Source of the DNA: Arenicola marina
Lineage: Eukaryota; Annelida; Polychaeta; Arenicolidae
Assembly: GCA_964019135.1 (NCBI GenBank)
Contig: OZ025249.1
Span: forward strand, 14,471,088-14,535,087
DNA length: 64,000 nucleotides
Reading direction: 5' to 3'
The notes under the pieces were generated by a model, which saw only the letters and a program-made list of their open reading frames with translations, had not been told where the DNA came from and made no database searches. The translations under genes and the position numbers were made by a program. Positions 36,450 through 48,000 of this stretch are shown one piece after another (the first letter of the stretch is position 1; each line of letters opens with the position of its first letter).

Positions 36450-38381
36450 TTGTACTTTTCCATTTTTATACAAATATAAATCTCTTAATAATGAGCACAA
36501 TATGATTTAACAAGTTACTATTTAAAACATCTGTCATTCCCAGTAAAATATTTTTAACTGATAATAACGCAGCAAAATTAATTCTGGCAACCACCTCTAA
36601 CCATGTTGCCAATCTCTCCCAAAGTGGTTGTATACATGGACAATCGAAGAAAAAATGCCCTAATGACTCTGGTTCGGCATTACAGAAAGTACAACGGTCT
36701 ATATCCTTAATCTTGCATCGTTTCAAAAACACATTTGTGGCTGTTATCCTATGCAATATATCAAACTGAAAACTTCTTAATCTTTCGTCAATCGTACAAT
36801 TATAAGAAAGCTTGTAAATTCGTTGCCATTCTAAATTTGACATGCTGCAATCCAAAAACCTTTGCCATTTGGCCTCATTAACACAGTTAAACGGGAGTAC
36901 ATGCACTAGTCTCAAAATAACATAATGGCAGACACGTTTTTCTTTTTGCATTTCATCTAAACGACTATTCCTACTATCGTTAGCAAGCGCTTCATCTTGG
37001 TTACAAGCTAGTCGCCAGTCGCGGGGCAACGAATATATAAGGCCATAAAATTCAGCAAAATTAATGTCAACCTTGTATCTTTCTTTAAACTCAAACCAAC
37101 CTAGTAAGTTTCCGCTGTCATTCGTTAAATCTCTTATATACCTTAAACCCTTGCTTAAAAATGCGTTCTTCCTGGACAAAATGTTAGTATTTGTCAAGAA
37201 ATGTGTGTTCCATATTGGGTATTTTAGTATCTCAGTTTCAGATATACCTTGCGAATTTCGATAATGATACCAGGCATTGAAGACATCCGCCCAAAATGGG
37301 TTTGAGACCTTGCAGAAAAGTTTAGTAGACTGGAGGGATACCTCCCAACATAATTTCTTTTCTTCGCAAATCGTTTCACAAAATAAATCTTGCCAGGTAC
37401 CACATGTGTTTACTAGTCTACCAATCCATGCGATTTTCAGTGCTTTAATAAACGAAGGGACATGGGTGAGGCCCATACCTCCGGAATCTATCCCTTGGCA
37501 CATTCTACTCATAGAGACCTTAGGTGTCTTATTTCTCCAGATAAACTTGCGGATAGCGCTAGTGAGCTGATCAATATAAGCTTGGCCTGGTGTTGGAAGC
37601 GCTGACATTAAATGTACAAGCTTTGGTAAGGCCAGTGATTTTACAACTGTCACTCTACCCCTAAGAGACAAATTCCTTTTTCCATATACCTTCAAAATTT
37701 TATTGAATTCTTCTATTTTCCTATCATAATTTAGAGCGATCATCTGGTCCAAATTAGCACTAAACTGAATACCTAACAAAACAAACTCCTCGCCCCACTC
37801 CAGTGGGATATCCGTACATACTCTCATAACGCGATTTGTTTTCCCAATCCAAAAGGCTTTTGTTTTATCGACGATCACGCGCAACCCCGAGCAAATATAA
37901 AATTCCTCCATAATCTTTAACACACGTCTTAGGGATTCCTCACTGCCGTCCAGCATCAAAAATGTATCATCAGCATATTGACCAATAATATATTCAATTT
38001 TTTTAATAGTAATACCTTTCACAGAACTATCCGATTTTAGGAACATCGCTAAAGGCTCGATGGCTAATATAAATAAATAGGGAGAAAGCGGATCTCCTTG
38101 CCTAAAACCTCTGCCTAGTGTAAACCATTCAGACATAGTACCGTTGTTAATAATACAACTCTTTGGTTCTTTATATACTATATTGAACCATTTGATGAAC
38201 GACGGGCCAAATCCATATGCTTCCAAAACCTTATTTGTGTACTCCCAGCTCAAAGTATCAAATGCCTTCTCAAAATCTACCAGGAGTAACATACCAGACT
38301 TATTATTACTTAACAAATAATGTATTATGTCGTAAACTAACCTGGTATTTTCCCCAATGAATCTACCTTTCAGAAAACCCT
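36450..38381 (-). mobile_element. Tx1/L1-like LINE, internal RT-to-C-terminus piece
   Basis: An uninterrupted 642-codon frame (38394-36466). It starts inside the RT fingers (KGFLKGRFIGENTRLV) and shows motif A LLLVDFEKAFDTLSW, RGFRQGDPLSPYLFILAIEP, the QYADDTFLML active site with ADD, the thumb, and the C-terminal zinc knuckle CTFCNAEPESLGHFFFDC. It stops at FIFV followed by TAA, where relatives continue, and has no 3' UTR or tail. Endonuclease is missing. Both ends abut the 44-bp minisatellite and share the 10-mer tgtcggcgaa. The open frame says it is recent. Confidence 0.92.
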
Positions 38382-38535
38382 TGTCGGCGAACACTGATCT
38401 CTGGTTCAGGTACTGGGATCCCTGATGTCAGCGTACACAGATTCCTGGTTCAGGTACTGGGATCCCTGATGTCAGTGTACACTGATCCCTGGTCCAGGCA
38501 GTGGGATCCCTGATGTCAGCGTATATTGTTCCCGG
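38382..38535. repeat. ~44-bp minisatellite, right part
   Basis: Three and a half more units of the array at 35926-36449 (acactgatctctggttcagg, tactgggatccctgatgtca). Confidence 0.85.
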
Positions 38536-38727
38536 ATTGACGTACGGAGGCTCCTGTATATTTGAAAAGATGCGATAAAATGTGCAAATGAACAATTATG
38601 CACTTACAAGCCTTATTGTCTCAAAAGTGCAGGTGGCGGGAAAAAAACATTTCTTTTGTGATATAGTTGTGCCACGCATGTAGACTGATCGCTTTATTAC
38701 AACCCCATAATGCCACTCCTTCTGCGA

Positions 38728-39059
38728 TCATTCATAGTAATTTGCAAAATACTTCTCATATTTTGAGTTCAAAACTATACAAACCTTCTCCCCCAGGCTT
38801 TCGTAACCATCCTCCATGTTCCCCTGGCAGATAGATTCGCTTTTTACCCGGGTCGACTCGCTAGGTGGCGCTGTGGGTCGCCTTGTCTCCTCAGCTGACG
38901 GAATGTCGACCGACGTTGGTTGTTGTTTGGTTAAAGAAGGGTTGAAGACCCCGCGACACCCACGGTGTCTGACGACGGCCACGACCAGCAATATCCCCAG
39001 GATCACCATGACGACCACAGCACAGCCCAGCAAGGCGAAGGGAAGGACTGTGGTATCTT
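38728..39059 (-). CDS. Copy B exon 10: transmembrane segment and cytoplasmic tail
   Basis: After ttactcag the exon reads EDTTVLPFALLGCAVVVMV, then ILGILLVVAVV and a basic stop-transfer RHRGCRG. The tail of about 75 residues is Ser/Thr/Pro-rich and contains EDGYESL (38794-38814), then SKYEKYFANYYE and a TGA stop at 38728-38730. There is no kinase or phosphatase domain, so signalling would depend on recruited partners. Confidence 0.85.
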
Positions 39060-42000
39060 CTGAGTAACGCGAAAGGTATAAACAGTAGAAACGGTACTTA
39101 GGTCACGACGGATACGCCCAATATAAACATCGATAGTAAATCAATATCGATGATTATGGAGAGAAAAGGTACGCGAGTTCAATCAAAGAGATCTAGTAAA
39201 GTCACGAGAAGCTTGCCAAAAGGTATGCGCGGTTAGACTTTATTTGTTATAATTTACAACAATATATCATAATTGATAAAGGAACAATTATATATCGTTC
39301 ATTGTACTAACTTGGTTAGCAGCTTCACTTACCTTCCACGAGACGCAAGGGTGTTGTCACCGGGGACGTATCTACAACAGTTAGTTGGTGCACACAAAAA
39401 TGTTACACACCCAAACGCTGTCCTTATGCGTCTATTTACATTTCGGCCTTTTGTTTCATATTGTTGGTCCATCATATCACGTTCTGACTAGGGACAGTTG
39501 CTGATCCGGGCAGAAGGACGAGAGGCAAACGCAAAAGGTCGGAATTGGGGTACACTTTAAAACAATGAGTTGTGCATGCCAGGACGAATCTACACCACAT
39601 AGCGATAATCATAGCTACAGACAGTATAACATATAGATAACTAACTTAGTTAGGGGCGCCACTTACCTTTCGTGAGGGGTGGGAGTTTTGTCGTCGGCGA
39701 CGCACCTACAATTTGGCGCATAAAGAAATATGAAAAGAAACTTGTTGTTGTACACCACAATCATGATCACAGAAATGTTGGACGGACACCAACTGAAAAT
39801 TCGGTGCGCAAAATGCATTGATGATTTGGGTCATAACAGCATTAATTGCGTCTAAGGCACAAGTGTGTGAAAGGCTATTCATGATCAAAAGCGAAGTTTT
39901 CGAGTCCCGTACTTCATTTCAGTTCGTTCGTACATAGCAGGTTCCAATTTAGCCCCATCAGATGGCTTGTTATGGATTTGATATTATTCTATGTCCATAA
40001 CATAACATAACGGTAAGGACGGACTATCAGTCTGCCGTAACCCTTAACGCCATCAAACGTTGCTAGTTTCAATTCATACCTTGCCACCATGGTACGTCTG
40101 CAGGTCTTAACGCCATCAAAAAACGACCACTCATAGCGTCCGTAAGCAGGTAAGCTTGGATATTATAGCAAACATTACAAGACGATATGTACTCGGTTAT
40201 CGAGATTCACCGGTAAACAATAACATGGGGCGGTAACACTAACGGCTGTATACGAAAAGATAACTCTTCATTATATCCAGTTGTTAAACTCACTGGGTTT
40301 TGACAGGGTCCTGACTGTTAGTCCGTCCAAAGCCTCTCCGTACTCCTTCATGCCGTTCCAGGCTCTGTACTGCTCCACTTTGAAGTCATATCTGGTGTTG
40401 TGTGTCAGGCCGGATATGGTTTCCATTCGCCAGGTGTCGCCACTGGTATGCGGGACCTCTTGGTCGACTGGGTCGCCGGAACCACTAGTCCTGTAGCTGA
40501 TCCGGTAGCCGTAGTGAGTCTCCGCTCCCTCGGGTAGGTCCTTGTTCTGTTCCCAAACGACCTCCGCGAACGAACTCCCCACACTCCCGACAGTCACGTT
40601 CTCGCCGTTATTATCAGGGAGATCTGGAAAATGTAAAGTTTCGCCAAGCGTGGCACAAATGTGCATTATTCAGTCGTGACTACCGACCACTGTTATTATT
40701 CAACTATTACCAAGTATGCTGGTATTGTACCCAATAAATCTGTATTTGTTTATTTTCGCGACCATGGAATTCGACTTTTCTGTCCTTCGCTAGTCTAAAT
40801 ATGAATGGTTAAACAGCGCTGCGGATTTACGAATCCAATTCGTGCAAGAACGCCAACCTATAACGTATAGACGATACGGCTTAGTTACGTCTCAAAATAA
40901 CAACACATGCACGCCAAGTCAACATTCCAGCCTAAAGTTTGTGAGGTATCTGCGATGTTAAACTATCAAGGTTATTAAACAGCTCTATAGAGTATGGGAT
41001 ACAGAGGTTTTAGAGCACCATGAATCATGTAGTTTTATGGTCAAAGAACCATCACAAAACTCAAAAGCTCAATATAGCGACCACTGATGGGGTTAAGTTG
41101 GCCTTAACCATACCAAGAAGCAAACTCATGTTCATATCTTCATGTCTAAATGCGACAGTTTTATCAAAAGATTCAGATTCAATATATTTTATTTGAGCAA
41201 GAACCAATACAAACACGAATTGCAAACCAATATCAATTCTCCCTCTGGAGACTCCCATGAAGACCAAGAAGGCCGCTAGCACAGGAGCCACCATATATGC
41301 ACTAGCATTTTGTATGGGTCACAATTATTTTACTATTGTCAACGTTAGGACATGTTAAGTGAAGGGGATGGATGGAGTGGGGGTAGATCGTACTTAGTCG
41401 TAATAATGACCATTCCATGAAGCCTACCGGAAGGATATGTCAGAGAATACTTTTGTACAAGATTTAAAATGATTGGTCTAAGATTGGCTGCCAGGTTAGC
41501 CATGGACATTGTGGTGTGGTGGTACTGTGGAAGGATCGCCGCAGCCATACGTACCTATGGAGACGCCGCAGTTGGTTCCCGTGTACCACTGCTGACACCC
41601 GCCGGGACACGACCCGTCAGTAGGTGAACAGCTGTAGGGGTCGTCGGTCCCACAATGTCCAGTGCAGTTCTCGGCACAGTTCATGCCGTACGTCCTGTAG
41701 TCACACTCTGTAATGTGAACAAAATGTAAAGAAAGGCTACCACAAGGGAAGTTACGGTTATTTGACATACGGTCTGATCTTGCTAATACGAACTCTTGTA
41801 ATGTACTCTTGTAAGAAATATAAGCGGTATCATGGCAAACGGTTAATGTGGTAACTATGTCTGAGTTGTGATGATGCAGCACACTAGAACGCCACACTAT
41901 CCCAGTGAAAAAATTGTTGCCGAGGGAATTTTGTGTTGGAGAGTAATATCACAATTAGTTAAGTGCCGACATGAGCCTTACCTTCCGCGCACTGCGGCCT

Positions 42001-45000
42001 CTTTAATCCAGTAGCAGAACACGAGCGACATCCTATGACCTGCGAACAGTCCTGACACTCACCACAACCTGTGGAATATAAGATCAAGAGAACAGTCCTG
42101 GAGACACTCATAACAACCTGTGAAACACAAGGACAAGAGAACAGTCCTAGGGACACTCACCACAACCTGTGGAACACAAGTACAAGGGAACAGTCTTGGA
42201 GACACACCATAACAAGTAGAACAAAAGAAAATAAGAATTACTGTGAAATACTTACTGTTGCTTTCATGTCCGGTGACAACAACTTCACACAGTGTCATTA
42301 GATGAGGTTGAAAGCCGCCAGTCCTCTCTATGATGACGTATCTGCCGACCGGATGTGCGTCACAGCTGATGTTGACAGTACCTCTCCAGGTGTTATTCGC
42401 AAAGGCCTGAGGTGGGCTTTCGGCGTAGTGACCACATGTGTGGGACCCGGATGGTCCCCCCATCACAACCACATCAAGGTCTGACAGCCGCATCGCGCCT
42501 GGTGGGTATTTGGAGGGGCATTAATAAATGCAATACAGTATGCAGTACAAGTATTAAATAGCTAAACGACCATCGCCTAATTCAATAACATATATAAATA
42601 TTTAGGCAGAGATCCAAAGAGAAATCAACATGAAATTAGTGGGGAAGATATCAGGAAACGCAATGTAACAAGCAGCATGAGTAGCGTGAAGAAAAAGGCT
42701 AATATTGGAAGTAATGGCAACGATGGCATCGGTGGCAACAAAGCAAGGCTCACCGCTTATGACGATAACGGCTGAGAAGTTGAATCTCTTGACGAAAGAT
42801 TGTGGGCTACAGGGAGACCCGTAATATAGAATTGAACCACAAAGGAGGGGTAACCGTTAAAAACGGAACACTTTGCATGTGAAAACGGGCGACGTGGTGA
42901 GTCAAGTAGAAATCAAGCGAAAAAACAATTCATTGATCTCAAGTGGAAAAATATGATCAATGATAAACTATTTCACAACGAACAGGAAGCTATAAATGAT
43001 TGCTGACGATTGTGAAAAGACAATGTGTAATAGATAAGGAATGAGTTCCTGATCTGGTCAATGTTTATTTTCATTGCTTTCTCTGATGAGGAGGAGGAGG
43101 CGATGGCGCGGCTTATTTAAGCGAGGGGTCTTTTTTGTGTTACATGTAGTTATCCTCTTTTCTATCTGATACCTTTGTGTTCGCACAGTCTTGCTTGCAT
43201 CCCACGCAATCGATAGTGAACTAATCTGCCTTTGGCTGTGTTCCGAGTATGTATGGATGTGTATGTATAAGTCACGGTTGCAGTTTTCTTCACAACGAAA
43301 AGGGCAATCGCTCAATGTCCTGCTATCCTGGTTTCTATTTAGCCTTTTCCTGCTTCGAATAAAGAAATGACACTGTATATAATTATTATAATAACCCTAC
43401 TCAGTGTATCGAAGTAGTATCCCTGAGAGTTTGATATCCTTATTATTCAATTACCATCGTTCCTTGTTAACGTGGTGTCCAGATGAGTTATTATGTAATC
43501 CTGTTTAACTATTGTGCGAGCCTTCATGCTCTACCAACGAGGCATGACACACGTTCAGTATATAGACCTGGAATTAAATAATTATGTTCTAAATAAACGT
43601 ATAAACTCACACGACACAACAGACACACAATATTTTGTTTCAAGGCTTGGATGAAGGTTGTTAAACGACATTATTGATAATTGAGAAATAACATTTGTAA
43701 TCGTATTCATAGCTGGTAAACCTTTTGTAGCATAACATTATTTTAGTGATAAAACAGTTGTTTTGTGTACGGCATTATTATTTTTAAAAAATCTTTCTAT
43801 TAGGTTTTTTGTTTGTTGTTTTTTTCGTTTCTTGTCTGCGTGTTTTTTCTTGCATGAGCATATATAAGCACTGCTTCTGCTCTGGTGGCTCTAAAGGTGG
43901 TGATACATTTTGTCTGCTTAATTATCAATCTGAATGGCGGGGGGGGGGGTGCTTCCTTGCTCAAATGGTTACCCCAGAGATGCGCAAATCACTCTCGGGA
44001 GCTTCCGTGAGTGGGTCATTATTTGTGACGGAACTATAATGACACGCGCTGGGACAATAGTGACCCGCTGTAAGAAAATAATGACCTTCTGTTCATTATT
44101 CGCTGGTCCTTACTGGCAAAACACTCCGAGGAAACAATAGAAACAGTATGCATTAAGGTCTTCATGAGTATACTTTGAGCTATTGGTGGCCAATATAACG
44201 CTCCAACTCAACCGTGAATGTATCGTTACTAGTTACAGAATTATACTAGTTCTGGAATTCCATCTGGCTGATACTACTACCAAGTTTGATATGCCTCATT
44301 TTATACTCATGGGTGACTTTAATACACGTACAGGTCGTTTGGCATATTACATACTAGATGATACTGCTGCCCTTGTGCCTTGTGAGGACTGGTATTGTAG
44401 CGAAAATGTTCATGCCAGAGACAGAAAGTCACGTGACTCACTTGTTAATAATTTTAGGAGGGAACTTGTACAGCTCGGTAAGTAATTCAGCATTCATATT
44501 GTTAATGGTAGGGTGAATGGTGACCCAGACGGAAATATGACATGTATAAGAAGGAATGGTGCCAGGCTTATCGACTATTGCATCACATCATCAGAACTTT
44601 TTAGGTATATAAGAAACTTTGAAGTTGTCGAGGACACAATTGTACATTTAGCCATCAGTGTACACCAACCAATGGCATGTAAATTATCTTCTGATATGAG
44701 AATGAAAGATGTAGAGACTACAGAAAGTAAATTGGAACAACGTATACGCTTTAGGTGGCCTCAAGATGAAATGTTTACTGAGAATTTAGTCCATTGGCTT
44801 GATGAATCAGAACGTTCTCCACCCATGCTAGATACTGATATAGATCTTGCTGCTCAAACAATAACTGTAGGAGAACACTTAAGTTTATGGCCGGTAAAGC
44901 CATAGGAAGGGTGATCAACTAGACTGGTGGGATAATGATCTTGCAAACTGAAAGGGGCAAGTGTTTGAATGCATTTAGAACATACAGATCTAATGAAACC

Positions 45001-48000
45001 AGGGAAGCCTTTTTACTGGCAAAAGAAGCATTTAAGCCTATGTATAGAAATAAACAGAGGCAGCATAAAGAAATGAGACTCGTGAGTTAGAAACTGACCT
45101 TAATTGATGGGCTTAGAAATGAGATGCTTAAATGCTCTGTAAATATAATCACACCTTATCTAACCAACATATTTAATGCCATTTTAGACCAGGGTAGGTT
45201 TCCATCACTAAGGAAGCAAGCGATCCTTACCCCTATTCATAAGAAAGGCAGTAAGTCTGATGTCGGCAACTATAGGGGTACTGCATTGCTGCCAGTAATA
45301 GGTAAAATATTTACTGGTATCTCAAATAATTGATTATATAAATGGGCGGAGGAGTCAAAGTTGTATGAGGAACAAGCTGGTTTCAGAAGACAGCGAAGTA
45401 CTGTGGATTATACCTTCTCATTGCATGAATTAGCACAGAAATGCCATGGGTAGATGAGGGGAGAGGTATTATTGTCTATTCTTCGATTTTTCTAAGGCCT
45501 TCGACTTTGTACCTCATTTGCTTCTCTTTCACAGATTGGTCAAATCGGGCGTTCAAGGTAATTTTCTTAATGTAAAACAGTCTATGTATGAAAATCTAGA
45601 ATCTTGTGTTCAAACTCCGGAAGGGTTAACTGAATTTTTTAACTGCAAAACTGGTGCCCAGCAGGGTTGCATGATAAGCCCTTTGTTATTTATTTTATAC
45701 CTTAACCAATTTATTGACTTGTGCAAGAGTAAAGGTTACCAGGTTTTTTTAGATGAAAATGTTCCTAATGTGTGTCTTATGTTGTATGCGGATGACCTGA
45801 TACAGTGTTCGGATCTTGTAGGACGACTCCAGCGTCAGTTAGATGAACTTATAATAACTATTGTAAAATGGCAGGAATGAATGTTAACTTTGACAGAACT
45901 AAATTAATTGTATTTAGGAATGGCGGTGTCATACGTAATGATGAACAGTGGTTCTTTAATGGTACAAGAATTGAAACAGTAACATATTACAAGTATTTGG
46001 GTCTGATTTCTAGCTCCAGACTGAAGTGGACGAAAGGAGTAGAAACCCTGTCCCTTCAAGCCCAAAGGTTTCTCCAAAGATGGCATTTGGCCTGTTTGAC
46101 AAAATGGTACTGCCAATACTCATGTATGCAGCTGAAGTTTGGGGGTATAACATTTATGACAATATCGAAAGAGTACAAACAAAATACTGCAAATTTATCC
46201 TTAGTGTATCCAGCAATACATGTAATGTCGCTGTCTTAGGAGAATGCGGACGTAAACCGCTGTATATTCACCATTTTGTAAAGTGTGTCAAATACTGGTT
46301 TAAACTCGTATGGACAACAGTAGACTTATAAAATCTGTTTATAATATGCTTCTTTGTCAAGAAGAACATGGAAAGCATAACTGGGTATCAGAAGTGAGAC
46401 TGCTATTGCCTCGATATGGATTTGGTGAGGTACTTATATATCAGGGAGTTAATGATATAGATTTATTTATTAATGCCTTTTCACAACGCCTATCAGATTG
46501 TGCAAATCAAGAATGGGTCAGTAGTATGAATGAAAATTTAAAGACATACTCTAAAGCTAAGGACATACTCTAAAGCTAAAGACATACTCTTCTTATAAGA
46601 TACTGTTAGCACCTGCAATCTATCTATATGTTATTACTATTAGAACATATTTGGTTGCTTGAAGTAAATTTAGATGTTCAGATCATGACTTAGCAATTGA
46701 AGTTGGAATACGTACAGGAATCCCAGTATACCTAAGAATTTGTCATTTTTGTTCACTTAATGAAGAAGAAGTTGTAGAAGACGAATTTCATTTCATCTGT
46801 GAATGCCCAGAATACCAGGAACTTAGAAGTCGATACCTTCCTAATGTTAACGCGACGAAGTCATATTTCGTAAATCTAATGAAAACAAAAAATCAAGATA
46901 CTCTCCATACATTAAGTTGTTATATATTCCATGCTCTGCTTCTGCGACGAACAATGTTAACTTTGTGTGACTGATGTACATATTTAACTCGTTATGTTCT
47001 TTTTGTTTTGTACCTTGGGCCTGAGGCCATTTGGTTATAAATAAACTAAACCTAAAGTATATGTACTGACAGGATTAACGTAAGTGTATGTACTGATCGG
47101 AAAAAGAGATAAATAATACATATGGGCAATATATGTACCACCTGATATTGTAATAATCTACCCACATCAACTTGGCAATTAGGTGTCGGGTAGTACTGTA
47201 TGTAATCGACCGTCCACTTTCCGATGCTCTTGGCCCCGCCTAATACGGGCCGCTACGTGTCTTTCGCGGTAACATCATGGCGACGTCACTATTGGACCCA
47301 TGACACCCACCTCCATACACTGAGCCGTACAAAGTCGACGGCGCTCTTCCGGTGTGCTCGGTTCCGACGCGATAACCTAATATTTGAGGCGCTACCTGGC
47401 TGATTCGGGTTTCGGTGTGGACGTTGACGAAGCAAAGGTCTTGCACAAAAAAGGTAATCACGCCATTCTAGACACTTATTGAACCGTTCTAAGGGGAAAC
47501 ACGGATGACGACATCGGGCGTACGCACGCGTTAGGGAATCCGAACACACTGTAGGTCGGTACGCGCTGTTGGCGCTATGTTGGTCAGAGTGTATTAAATG
47601 CATTTAATTGTACGCGCTATATAAGGATATTTGAAGGGTGTAGGCGCTTATGTAGGTCCAAGTGCGTAATGTAGGCGCTATGTAGGGCAACGTGGACGGT
47701 GTCGGCGCTATGTAAGGGACTGTAGGCGCCATGCAGGATAAATTGCGCACTTTAGGCGCTATGTGGTCAATGTGTGTACTGTCGACCCTGTGTAGGTCAT
47801 TGACGGCGATACGTACGGCAATGTGCGCGCTGTAGAGTGTAGGCGCTATGTAGGCTGACATGCGTCTTGTAGGCGGTAAGTAAGTTATTGCAGGCTCTAT
47901 TTAGGTCACTGTAGGAGCCAGTAGGGCAATGTGCGCAGAGTTGTAGCTTTATATGGCTATGTGCGCGCTGTAGGCGCGCTGTAGTCCAAATGCGTACTGT

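Noticed and set aside
47604-47861. 85-codon minus frame with YIAPT repeats
   Set aside because: Translation of the GTAGGCGCTATGTAG array, not a protein gene.
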